Notes: generated by a model from the sequence alone, not told the origin. Counted from the stretch's first letter, positions 1-4,830 are shown. The stretch: 5,119 bases of DNA from Aalborgiella sp031390045 (GCA_031390045.1 JANMTB010000151.1:1-5119), one strand, 5' to 3'. Translations and numbers: made by a program.

Positions 1-4
1 GGGG

Positions 5-71
5 GTCTAACCGCCGCATGTACCGCGACGCGCGCAAGAGCGGCGCGCGCGCGTAATGCGGGACGTTGGGC
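5..71 (+). other. integron attC recombination site 1
   Basis: Seen: an R'' box GTCTAAC (5-11, fits RYYYAAC) and an R' box GTTGGGC (65-71, fits GTTRRRY) bound a 67-bp imperfect inverted repeat. CCGCAT (14-19) pairs with ATGCGG (56-61), TAC (21-23) pairs with GTA (53-55) leaving G20 unpaired, and CGCG (24-27) pairs with 48-51. The GC-rich centre can close into a terminal hairpin. An extrahelical base in one arm is the typical attC signature that sets which strand the integron integrase uses. Family knowledge: the recombination point is after the G of R' (65/66). The site belongs to the cassette lying to the left. TAA at 8-10, inside R'', could be that cassette gene's stop codon, a common arrangement. 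The short open frame through the site (stop 54-56) is probably not a gene. Confidence 0.85.
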
Positions 72-133
72 CGCGCACCCTGCCACGCGGATAACCAACC
101 CTCCAACCCAGGCAGACAAATGAGGAGATAAAT

Positions 134-523
134 ATGAACAAAGTAACTTTGCTGTCCACCCTGGTCGTTGTCGGTTTTTTTTCAGTGCATGCTTTGGCGG
201 GTACGCCGCTTAGCGGCGAGCAGATCAAACAGCTGGCTTCAGGAAATACGATCGCTCTCCACTCCCTTGCCAAGAGCACAAACTTCAAGATCTATTATGC
301 CCCCGATGGATCAGCCATTTCCCACCACGAAAGCACTGGCAAAAATTATCCAGGCACCTGGCGCATTACTGATTCAGGCGAGTGGTGCAACCATTGGCCT
401 CCTGCACCAGATCGCTGCGGGCAGGTTTTTGACAATGGCGATGGCACATACAATCGCATGGAAAATGGGAGCCTGCGCTCGGTCTGGAAAAAGATTTATC
501 CAGGCAATACCATCGCAAAATAG
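134..523 (+). CDS. small exported protein of unknown function (integron cassette gene)
   Basis: This 129-aa protein has a clear Sec signal peptide: Lys3, a hydrophobic core at about 4-18, and an H-A-L-A cleavage site after residue 22. The mature part is about 107 aa. It contains a Y-A-P-D-G turn (55-59), G-T-W-R-I (74-78), a C85-x2-W88 and C95 pair that could form a periplasmic disulfide, and N-G-D-G-T-Y (101-106). The pattern of a G-x-W strand, then a C-x-x-W segment and a repeated G-D-G-Y/N-G strand, resembles small proteobacterial secreted beta-rich proteins of the DUF995 kind. That resemblance is from memory and tentative; I do not recognise a function. The ATG is supported by GAGGAG just upstream (122-127) with a good spacing. 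It is the only gene of its cassette, and the stop lies 20 bp before attC2. The location is probably periplasmic or secreted. Confidence 0.85.
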   Translation: MNKVTLLSTLVVVGFFSVHALAGTPLSGEQIKQLASGNTIALHSLAKSTNFKIYYAPDGSAISHHESTGKNYPGTWRITDSGEWCNHWPPAPDRCGQVFDNGDGTYNRMENGSLRSVWKKIYPGNTIAK

Positions 524-542
524 GAATCTTGGCAATACCATC
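503..542 (+). repeat. 12-bp direct repeat spanning the end of the cassette gene
   Basis: GGCAATACCATC occurs at 503-514, coding for the last residues of the exported protein, and again at 531-542 just before attC2, 28 bp apart. The perfect 12-bp match around the stop codon suggests a small duplication or slippage event, or possibly a past change of the C-terminus. It could also be chance. No function is known. Confidence 0.5.
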
Positions 543-543
543 T

Positions 544-613
544 GCCCAACCCATCATTCCACCGGACGCTGCGCGATGAAGCCGCGCACCGCCGGTGAAT
601 TCAAACGTTAGGC
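544..613 (+). other. integron attC recombination site 2 (likely last of the array)
   Basis: Seen: R'' GCCCAAC (544-550) and R' GTTAGGC (607-613) enclose a 70-bp imperfect palindrome. ATTC (556-559) pairs with GAAT (597-600) and ACCGG (561-565) with CCGGT (592-596), leaving C560 as a single extrahelical base. TGCGCG (570-575) pairs with CGCGCA (583-588) around a 7-base loop. This matches the attC plan of R/L boxes, an unpaired central spacer and a short terminal hairpin. It is the attC of the cassette holding the 129-aa exported protein, in the same orientation as attC1. Scanning rightwards I found no further pair of R'' and R' boxes at suitable spacing, so this is probably the last attC on this side. 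Confidence 0.9.
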
Positions 614-623
614 CTCTCTCAAT

Positions 624-773
624 ATGGCTCAGCGCTTTCGTCTTTCTACTCACCAACGCTGGCTCAAAACTCCCTGCCTTAAAGGGCAGCAGCATCAGGA
701 CACACCGATGCTTAAGTTCGGTGACAACGAGAACAAGTACCTCAACAAATGGGAGTTATTAGGTCTTACTTGA
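624..773 (+). CDS. doubtful 49-codon ORF between attC2 and vapB
   Basis: An ATG 10 bp after attC2 opens a 49-aa frame ending at TGA 771-773, inside the vapBC promoter. The product would be basic and polar (starting MAQRFRLS, ending WELLGLT), with no signal peptide, membrane segment or motif that I recognise. There is no Shine-Dalgarno: the upstream bases are CT-rich. Its place directly after R' is where a cassette ORF would start, and it could also be the remnant of a decayed cassette gene. Apart from this, the 312-bp stretch between the cassette gene and vapB holds only attC2 and the vapBC control region. Confidence 0.15.
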   Translation: MAQRFRLSTHQRWLKTPCLKGQQHQDTPMLKFGDNENKYLNKWELLGLT

Positions 774-818
774 CTTTATCCTTACTTCCTATACAGTCTT
801 ACAAGTAAATAAGTAAGG
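765..818 (+). promoter_or_regulatory. putative VapB/VapBC autoregulatory operator boxes
   Basis: Seen: CTTACTT at 765-771 and 781-787, TTAC-AA-GTAA at 799-808, and AAGTAAGG at 811-818. CCTTACTT (780-787) and AAGTAAGG (811-818) form a perfect 8-bp inverted repeat centred just downstream of the -10. Family knowledge: VapB antitoxins bind inverted repeats over their own promoter and VapC modulates the binding. These boxes overlap the -35, flank the -10 and cover the predicted start, so repression by promoter occlusion is a natural inference. Confidence 0.55.
770..797 (+). promoter_or_regulatory. sigma70-like promoter of vapBC
   Basis: TTGACT (770-775) and TACAGT (792-797) are separated by 16 bp. 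The -35 matches TTGACA at 5 of 6 positions and the -10 matches TATAAT at 4 of 6. Transcription would start near 804, giving a leader of about 32 nt before vapB. The promoter is overlapped by the repeated boxes of the putative VapB operator. Confidence 0.55.
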
Positions 819-835
819 AATATTAGGAGGTAAGC

Positions 836-1063
836 ATGCACGCAGACGCTATTGTTTCAAGCAAGGGGCAGGTCACTTTGCCCGCTAAAATTCGCGCCCA
901 GTTGGGGATTCAGACGGGGACCAAGCTGCATTTTGAGCTACGCGGGCAGGAGATTGTGATCAAGGCCGAGCTGCCGATGAGCGCTTATTACGGCATGCTC
1001 AAGGGCTATAAGCTTGACCCTACTGATCTGGTGATTGAAAAAGAGCCAGATCGGGAGTTTTGA
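836..1063 (+). CDS. vapB: VapB-type antitoxin, AbrB/MazE/SpoVT DNA-binding family
   Basis: This 75-aa protein has an N-terminal swapped-hairpin AbrB domain (about 6-43). Its hallmark stretch is V-S-S-K-G-Q-V-T-L-P (7-16), then I-R-A-Q-L-G (19-24), G-T-K-L (28-31) and an E-I-V-I-K strand (39-43). Residues 44-75 form a polar, acidic tail (Y-Y-G-M-L-K-G, then a D/E-rich end), the usual toxin-wrapping region of VapB. The length is normal for the family. The ATG is set by a strong AGGAGG (825-830) 5 bases upstream. It should neutralise the VapC ribonuclease encoded next, by binding its active-site groove, and repress the operon through the boxes at 765-818. It sits 222 bp beyond the last attC, so it may be part of, or a neighbour to, the integron. 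Confidence 0.92.
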   Translation: MHADAIVSSKGQVTLPAKIRAQLGIQTGTKLHFELRGQEIVIKAELPMSAYYGMLKGYKLDPTDLVIEKEPDREF

Positions 1064-1443
1064 TGAATGTCGTTGATTCGTCCGGTTGGATTGAGTTTTT
1101 CACCGCTGGCGCAAGTGGCCTATTGTTCAAGCCCGTGATTGAGCAGCGTTACCAGTTGCTCGTTCCTGCTATCAACATTTACGAAGTCCACAAACTCCTC
1201 AGCCGCAAATTGCCCGTTAGCGTAGTCGCTTCATGCTTGGACGTGATGCGACTAGGCCGCGTGCTAGACCTGACAGACCGCCGCGCCGTGGCTGCCGCCG
1301 ACATCGCTGGCACACACAAACTCGCCATGGCCGATGCCGTGATTTACAGCATGGCCAGAGAGTTTGACGCGACGCTGTGGACGCAGGATGTGGATTACAG
1401 CGGGTTGGCGGGGGTGAAGTATTTTGAGAAGCCTCAAGTTTAA
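1063..1443 (+). CDS. vapC: VapC-type PIN-domain ribonuclease toxin
   Basis: The 126-aa protein is a full-length PIN domain. The acidic metal-binding residues are visible: D5 in N-V-V-D-S-S, E41 in I-Y-E-V-H-K, D91 in M-A-D-A-V-I, and D109 with D111 in T-Q-D-V-D-Y. These carry Mg2+/Mn2+ for endonucleolytic RNA cleavage; family targets are often tRNA or rRNA, and the target here is unknown. The chosen ATG overlaps the vapB stop by one base (TGATG at 1061-1065), a typical translational coupling. GGGAG at 1053-1057 is 5 bases upstream. A TTG one codon earlier adds only one residue and is less likely. No truncation or lost catalytic residue is seen, so the toxin should be active. No attC follows the gene. 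Confidence 0.92.
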   Translation: MNVVDSSGWIEFFTAGASGLLFKPVIEQRYQLLVPAINIYEVHKLLSRKLPVSVVASCLDVMRLGRVLDLTDRRAVAAADIAGTHKLAMADAVIYSMAREFDATLWTQDVDYSGLAGVKYFEKPQV

Positions 1444-1475
1444 GATTCCAATACAAGGTTTAAAAACACCTCTAG

Positions 1476-1514
1476 CCGGCGTATTTATTGCCTAAAGTGC
1501 TATCATACTAATAG
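1476..1514. repeat. intergenic repeat, copy A (CCGGCGTATTT plus CTAT/ATAG arms)
   Basis: CCGGCGTATTT (1476-1486) is followed about 14 bp later by CTAT (1500-1503) and ATAG (1511-1514), which can form a small hairpin. The same 11-mer followed by an AT-rich GCTATA/TATAGC hairpin occurs at 4398-4437. Short CTAT...ATAG intergenic repeats are, from memory, frequent in Comamonadaceae genomes. This copy lies between vapC and the MAPEG gene, close to the MAPEG start, and may overlap its promoter. Confidence 0.4.
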
Positions 1515-1523
1515 TAAATTCAT

Positions 1524-1919
1524 ATGAAATCCATCCCTACCATCCTCCCCATCTACGCCGCCATATTCGCGATATTCTTTATCGTCCTGAGTATCCGTAC
1601 GATTCGCCAACGCCGAAATTTAAAAATAGGTTTGGGCGATGCGGGTAACAAAGACATGCAGCGTGCCATGCGGGTGCATGCTAATTTTGCGGAGTATGTG
1701 CCGCTTAGTTTGCTGATGATTTATTTGGTGGAGCAAAGCGGGGTGTATGCGTGGTTCGTGCATGCGCTGTGTATGGGGCTGCTGATTGGGCGCATGTCGC
1801 ATGCGTACGGCGTGAGTCAGCAGCGGGAGAATTTTGCTTTTCGAGTGACGGGTATGACGCTGACATTCACCGTGTTGATCGCTAGTGCAGCGCATTTGTT
1901 GTGGGTGGCTGTTAAATGA
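1524..1919 (+). CDS. MAPEG family membrane protein (YecN-like)
   Basis: The 131-aa protein has about four membrane helices (near 5-24, 56-70, 74-90 and 108-128). It carries the bacterial MAPEG signature between helices 1 and 2: R31, then I35-G36, G38-D39-A40-G41, R47-A48-M49-R50 and H52-A53-N54-F55-A56-E57-Y58-V59-P60. R90 and H93-A94-Y95 follow helix 3. MAPEG proteins include microsomal glutathione transferases. The bacterial YecN-like members are inner-membrane proteins, probably trimeric, whose substrate is mostly unknown, so a detoxifying glutathione-dependent role is only possible. The length is normal. No good Shine-Dalgarno precedes the ATG (the upstream bases are AT-rich), but the family N-terminus fits this start. 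It is followed 21 bp later by the EamA transporter, suggesting one transcript. Confidence 0.88.
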   Translation: MKSIPTILPIYAAIFAIFFIVLSIRTIRQRRNLKIGLGDAGNKDMQRAMRVHANFAEYVPLSLLMIYLVEQSGVYAWFVHALCMGLLIGRMSHAYGVSQQRENFAFRVTGMTLTFTVLIASAAHLLWVAVK

Positions 1920-1940
1920 CATTCAAAGGCGGTTTTGAGA

Positions 1941-2795
1941 GTGATTAGCATTCGAACGATTGCCTTAACGGCTATCGCCATGCTGGCGTTTGCGGGGAAT
2001 TCATTGCTTTGTCGTCTTGCGCTCAAACACACCAGTATCGACGCTGCTAGTTTTACAACGATTCGCTTGGTTTCTGGCGCTTTGATGCTTGGGCTGATTG
2101 TGAGCATTCGGAGCACTGCAAAAGCGGGAGAAACTAGGGGTAAAGGAAATTGGCCATCTGCATGTGCGCTATTCGTATACGCGGCTGGTTTTTCATTTGC
2201 TTATATGAGTTTAACGGCCGCGACTGGTGCATTATTGCTTTTTGGTGCTGTTCAAGCGACGATGATCGGCTATGGGATTTGGCAAGGTGAAAGTTTCCGC
2301 AGCCTGCAATTGGTTGGTCTATTTCTAGCGCTAGGCGGCATGGTGGGCTTGCTGTTGCCAGGCTTGTCTGCACCACCTTTGTGGGGTTCTGTTTTGATGC
2401 TCGGGGCGGGTGTTGCTTGGGGCGTTTACTCGCTTCGTGGCAAAGGTGCGGTTGACCCCAGCGGTGTTACTGCGGGTAATTTCTTACGGACCGTACCCAT
2501 TGCTTTGGTTTTGAGCCTGATTTTTATGAATCATAGCAACGTAGACAATACGGGCGTTGCCTACGCTGTTGTTTCTGGTGCAATCACATCTGGTATTGGT
2601 TACGCAATTTGGTACGCTGTTTTACCAGCTTTGAAGGCCACGCAAGCGGCCACATTGCAGCTCAGCGTGCCTGTGCTGGCCGGGATTGGCGGTATTGCAT
2701 TTTTGGGTGAGGTGTTGACGTTGCGTTTGCTATTGGCTTCAGCTGCTATTTTGGGTGGCATTGCGTTAGTGATTTTGGAAAAGCAAAAACCTTGA
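1941..2795 (+). CDS. EamA-family (drug/metabolite transporter superfamily) permease
   Basis: The 284-aa protein is almost entirely hydrophobic, with about ten membrane helices arranged as two EamA repeats (about 5-135 and 148-280). Recognisable pieces are A-F-A-G-N-S-L-L-C-R (16-25) in helix 1, the R-L-V-S-G-A segment (42-47) in helix 2, and the second-repeat end where A-A-T-L-Q-L-S-V-P-V (236-245) is followed by a G-x2-F-L-G-E (251-257) turn. The family exports or imports small metabolites such as amino acids or drugs at the inner membrane; the substrate cannot be read from sequence. GTG at 1941 is preferred because AGGCGG (1927-1932) is 8 bases upstream. A TTG at 1935, two codons earlier, is the alternative. 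It probably shares a transcript with the MAPEG gene. Confidence 0.88.
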   Translation: MISIRTIALTAIAMLAFAGNSLLCRLALKHTSIDAASFTTIRLVSGALMLGLIVSIRSTAKAGETRGKGNWPSACALFVYAAGFSFAYMSLTAATGALLLFGAVQATMIGYGIWQGESFRSLQLVGLFLALGGMVGLLLPGLSAPPLWGSVLMLGAGVAWGVYSLRGKGAVDPSGVTAGNFLRTVPIALVLSLIFMNHSNVDNTGVAYAVVSGAITSGIGYAIWYAVLPALKATQAATLQLSVPVLAGIGGIAFLGEVLTLRLLLASAAILGGIALVILEKQKP

Positions 2796-2796
2796 T

Positions 2797-2829
2797 ACTT
2801 TAGATTTGAGTTTTTTTCTAAGTATTTTT
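2797..2829 (+). terminator. weak AT-rich hairpin after the EamA gene
   Basis: ACTTTAGA (2797-2804) can pair with TCTAAGT (2817-2823) with one bulged base, followed by five T at 2825-2829. The stem is AT-rich and the loop is 12 bases including a T run, so it would be a poor terminator. It is listed because it sits directly after the gene and before the next promoter. Confidence 0.2.
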
Positions 2830-2834
2830 CGAAG

Positions 2835-2864
2835 TTGACAAGCCAAATCAGCATCGTTTACAGT
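2835..2864 (+). promoter_or_regulatory. sigma70-like promoter of the Rieske/PAP2 pair
   Basis: A perfect -35 TTGACA (2835-2840) is followed 18 bp later by TACAGT (2859-2864), or 16 bp later by TTTACA (2857-2862). The leader to the ATG at 2893 would be about 20-25 nt and contains the GGAGG ribosome site. This supports starting the Rieske gene at 2893 rather than at the GTG at 2863, which lies within or beside the -10. Confidence 0.5.
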
Positions 2865-2892
2865 GAGCCTATCTTCAAGATGGAGGCTGAGT

Positions 2893-3603
2893 ATGGACAG
2901 ACGGGATTTTATTGAATCTTGCAGCAAAAGCGCAGCATGTTTGGGCGCAGCTGTTTTGCCAAGCTCGATGGCATGGGCGGCAAATACCAAGCCGCGTGAC
3001 TATGCCAAAGCGGTGCTGTGCAACGCGCAGGGCGAGCCCATAAAAGCCAGCAGCTTGAAGGCGAACACCAACTACGTGTTTCACTACCCCTTTGAGGCGA
3101 CGCCGGTGTTTTTGTTGAATTTAGACAAAGCCGTGTTGCCAAAATCGCTGAACACCAAAAGCAACGAATCTTACGACTGGCCGGGCGGTGTCGGCGCAAA
3201 TCGCAGCATCGTAGCGTTTTCAGCGATTTGTGCGCACCATTTGGTTTACCCCACGCCGCAGGTCAGCTTCATCAGCTTTCGTAAAACTAAATCCACCAAG
3301 GGTTTGCAAGACAATTTGATTCATTGCTGCGCGGAACACAGCCAATACGACCCCGCGCAAGGCGCACAAGTTCTCAGTGGCCCGGCACCCCAGCCGCTGT
3401 GTGCGGTATTGTTGCAGCATGATGCCAAAGCCGACACGTTGACGGCTTACGCCACGCTTGGGGGTGAAATGTTTGATGAATTTTTCAAGAAATACGAAGC
3501 CAAGCTGAGTTTGGATGTTGGCGCAAAAGCCAAAAACAAAATCGTCGCCAAAGCCACGGTGCAAGAGCTTGATAAATATTGCCGCAATGCCGTGCAGTGT
3601 TGA
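2893..3603 (+). CDS. Tat-exported Rieske [2Fe-2S] protein
   Basis: The 236-aa protein begins with a twin-arginine signal (D-R-R-D-F-I at 2-7, hydrophobic stretch about 14-28, A-W-A cleavage near 29), so the folded iron-sulfur protein should be exported to the periplasm or anchored there. The Rieske ligands are C113-A-H115 and C146-A-E-H149, with 30 residues between the two halves. The extra cysteines that form the stabilising disulfide in bc1-type Rieske proteins (C-T-H-L-G-C and C-P-C-H) are absent: the equivalent places are V118 and E148. Cys145 next to a ligand is unusual. The C-terminal 50 residues are lysine-rich, ending in C230 and C236. ATG 2893 has GGAGG 6 bases upstream. No cytochrome b or oxidase partner is adjacent, so the redox partner is unknown. 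It is followed 45 bp later by a PAP2 phosphatase. Confidence 0.88.
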   Translation: MDRRDFIESCSKSAACLGAAVLPSSMAWAANTKPRDYAKAVLCNAQGEPIKASSLKANTNYVFHYPFEATPVFLLNLDKAVLPKSLNTKSNESYDWPGGVGANRSIVAFSAICAHHLVYPTPQVSFISFRKTKSTKGLQDNLIHCCAEHSQYDPAQGAQVLSGPAPQPLCAVLLQHDAKADTLTAYATLGGEMFDEFFKKYEAKLSLDVGAKAKNKIVAKATVQELDKYCRNAVQC

Positions 3604-3648
3604 GTTCGAACGATTTATCTTGCGCTGTATCTTGGCAAGGACGCGCGA

Positions 3649-4383
3649 GTGGCTGATGCCGTGATTTTTGAACTGATCAAAGACCTTGCGAAGCTGGCGC
3701 TCATCGTCGCTTGCCTTTTTTATGTTTTTGGTGCATATGTGAGGCACTACCAACCTGAGTGGTCTAAACCGCTGGAAAAACGCCGCTTGGCCACGCTGCT
3801 GGTGCTCGTCCTTGCAGCATCCGCTGTCAAAGTGAGTGAAGATGTTTTGGGCGGCGAGTCTGGACCGATTGACAAGGCGATCTTGCTTTACATCCATAAC
3901 CATTTTTCAGGCACTTTCACTGGGTTTTTCGAAGCGGTTTCGTTCACGGGATCGTCAAGGTTTTTGTTTCCACTTGTAGCGCTGGTGACGGCGGGACTTT
4001 TGTGGGCTAAACACCAGTTCGATGCGCTGCTCGTTAGCGGTTCAGTGATCGTCGCAGCGGTAATGATTTACCTGGTAAAAATGGCGGTTGGTCGAGTTCG
4101 CCCCATGTTGTGGGAGACCGAGTTGTATTGGGGTTCCAGCTTCCCCAGTGGTCACACGCTGGCCGTCGCCGCATTTGCCACCGCCATCACGCTGGTTGTG
4201 AACCGTCTCTGGCCCAAAGTGGGCATGCTCGCGCTGTCGATAGCGGTTGTCTGGACATCCCTTGTCGCCCTGTCGCGCTTGGTGCTCGGCGTGCACTGGC
4301 CGACAGACGTCTTGGTGGCTGCTTGCATCGGCGCGTTTTTGCCACTGGTGATGAGTGTTGTTTTTGAGTTGAAAAAAAAATAA
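3649..4383 (+). CDS. PAP2-family membrane phosphatase
   Basis: The 244-aa integral membrane protein has about seven helices (near 14-33, 45-60, 104-120, 126-146, 170-186, 191-208 and 219-238). All three acid-phosphatase motifs of the PAP2 family are intact: K144-x6-R151-P152, P166-S167-G168-H169, and S209-R210-x5-H216-x3-D220, with H169 and H216 catalytic. Family members remove phosphate from lipid phosphates such as undecaprenyl pyrophosphate or phosphatidic acid on the outer face of the inner membrane; which one cannot be told here. The N-terminal helix before the core is extra. The GTG start is supported by AAGGA (3637-3641) 7 bases upstream. Nine A residues precede the stop and encode the final three lysines. 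It probably shares the Rieske transcript and is ended by the hairpin at 4450-4485. Confidence 0.9.
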   Translation: MADAVIFELIKDLAKLALIVACLFYVFGAYVRHYQPEWSKPLEKRRLATLLVLVLAASAVKVSEDVLGGESGPIDKAILLYIHNHFSGTFTGFFEAVSFTGSSRFLFPLVALVTAGLLWAKHQFDALLVSGSVIVAAVMIYLVKMAVGRVRPMLWETELYWGSSFPSGHTLAVAAFATAITLVVNRLWPKVGMLALSIAVVWTSLVALSRLVLGVHWPTDVLVAACIGAFLPLVMSVVFELKKK

Positions 4384-4397
4384 CTATTTAGCTGTAT

Positions 4398-4437
4398 CCG
4401 GCGTATTTGTATAGTTAGTAGCTATAAAATATATAGC
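4398..4437. repeat. intergenic repeat, copy B (CCGGCGTATTT plus GCTATA hairpin)
   Basis: CCGGCGTATTT (4398-4408) is identical to the 11-mer at 1476-1486. It is followed by a perfect 6-bp inverted repeat GCTATA (4421-4426) / TATAGC (4432-4437) with a 5-base loop. It lies just after the PAP2 stop and before the strong terminator. It is probably a second member of a dispersed intergenic repeat family rather than a terminator, since no T run follows. Confidence 0.45.
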
Positions 4438-4449
4438 AAATACATTGCG

Positions 4450-4485
4450 AAAAAGCGCCTTGCAATCACTTGCAAGGCGCTTTTT
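4450..4485. terminator. strong bidirectional rho-independent terminator
   Basis: A perfect 16-bp inverted repeat runs from 4450-4465 to 4470-4485 with a 4-base TCAC loop. The stem core GCGCCTTGCAA is GC-rich, and the arms end in AAAAA on one side and TTTTT on the other, giving a T tract on both strands. It lies between two convergent genes, PAP2 (+) and the GlsB-type gene (-), and should stop both transcripts. Confidence 0.92.
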
Positions 4486-4515
4486 AAATTTGAAGCGGTA
4501 GGCTTGTCTGGTCGT

Positions 4516-4767
4516 TTAACTGGATTTCTTTTGCACCATGCCGTAGATGATCAGTAAAACGACCGCACCGATGACGGATGCAATCCAACCCGCTGGACTG
4601 CCGTCTGCGTACATGCCCATTGCTTTACCGACGAAGCTGGCCAGGAAGGAGCCAGCCACGCCGAGAACAGCAGTCATGATCCAGCCGAATTTTTGTTCGC
4701 CTGGCATGACAGCACGAGCGATCAAGCCAACGATCAAACCTATAAGAAGTGTCCAAATAATTCCCAT
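4516..4767 (-). CDS. GlsB/YeaQ/YmgE family small membrane protein
   Basis: The 83-aa protein has three predicted membrane helices (about 3-20, 28-46 and 58-76). It shows the family pattern of a glycine-rich first helix (G10-L-I-V-G14), A17-R-A-V-M-P-G-E24, the G28-W-I-M-T-A-V-L-G-V-A-G39 second helix, and a W61-I-A-S-V-I-G-A-V third helix. The family is annotated as transglycosylase-associated, but the biochemical role is unknown; some members are stress-induced. The ATG at 4767 is preferred over Met codons 5 and 16 codons upstream, because GGGGG (4773-4777) is a ribosome site 5 bases before it and the length then equals the usual 82-84 aa. It is a single gene with its own promoter and faces the bidirectional terminator. 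Confidence 0.88.
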   Translation of the reverse strand: MGIIWTLLIGLIVGLIARAVMPGEQKFGWIMTAVLGVAGSFLASFVGKAMGMYADGSPAGWIASVIGAVVLLIIYGMVQKKSS

Positions 4768-4830
4768 GAGATCCCCCATTAAAGTTGTGTCCGCAAAAAG
4801 CGAGAACACGTTAATAAACTATCAAATGTG

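Larger units (their letters stand above)
66..607 (+). mobile_element. complete integron gene cassette carrying one ORF
   Basis: The segment between the recombination points of the two attC sites (after G65 and after G607) is about 542 bp and holds a single + strand gene (134-523), a 68-bp leader and its own attC at the 3' end. This is the standard cassette plan: short leader, one ORF in the array direction, short tail, attC. The leader contains a good Shine-Dalgarno but no obvious sigma70 promoter, so expression probably depends on read-through from the array promoter or a neighbouring cassette (inference). An integron integrase (IntI), outside the window, would excise it as a circle. The two attC sites differ in sequence, as expected for cassettes of separate origin. 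Confidence 0.8.

Noticed and set aside
3..56. Open frame running from the left edge to TAA at 54-56, as if it were the C-terminus of a gene.
   Set aside because: It lies wholly within attC1, and its Arg/Ala-rich sequence is explained by the GC-rich hairpin arms. The TAA at 8-10 in the R'' box is a more usual place for the preceding cassette gene to end.
366..695. A 109-codon minus-strand frame covering the end of the cassette gene, attC2 and the spacer.
   Set aside because: It is antisense to a well-supported gene and crosses the attC palindrome. It has no ribosome site and no recognisable domain.
1911..1917. GTTAAAT at the end of the MAPEG gene fits the attC R' consensus.
   Set aside because: No RYYYAAC box or pairing arms are found at 60-130 bp upstream, and it lies in coding sequence. 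The 7-base consensus occurs by chance.
1951..3615. An 11-bp match TTCGAACGATT at 1951-1961 and 3605-3615.
   Set aside because: One copy is inside a coding region and the other is between genes. The similarity does not extend, so no repeat or shared regulatory site is supported.
1333..3667. A 13-bp match GATGCCGTGATTT in vapC (1333-1345) and at the start of the PAP2 gene (3655-3667).
   Set aside because: Both encode the same short peptide A-D-A-V-I in unrelated proteins. There is no extended similarity, so it is treated as coincidence.
3220..3903. A 227-codon minus-strand frame across the Rieske and PAP2 genes.
   Set aside because: It is antisense to two genes with intact diagnostic motifs. 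The translation is Arg/Gln/His-rich with no domain pattern, typical of a shadow frame.
4372..4380. A run of nine A at the 3' end of the PAP2 gene as a phase-variation tract.
   Set aside because: Slippage would change only the last few residues after the final membrane helix, so an on/off switch is not plausible.
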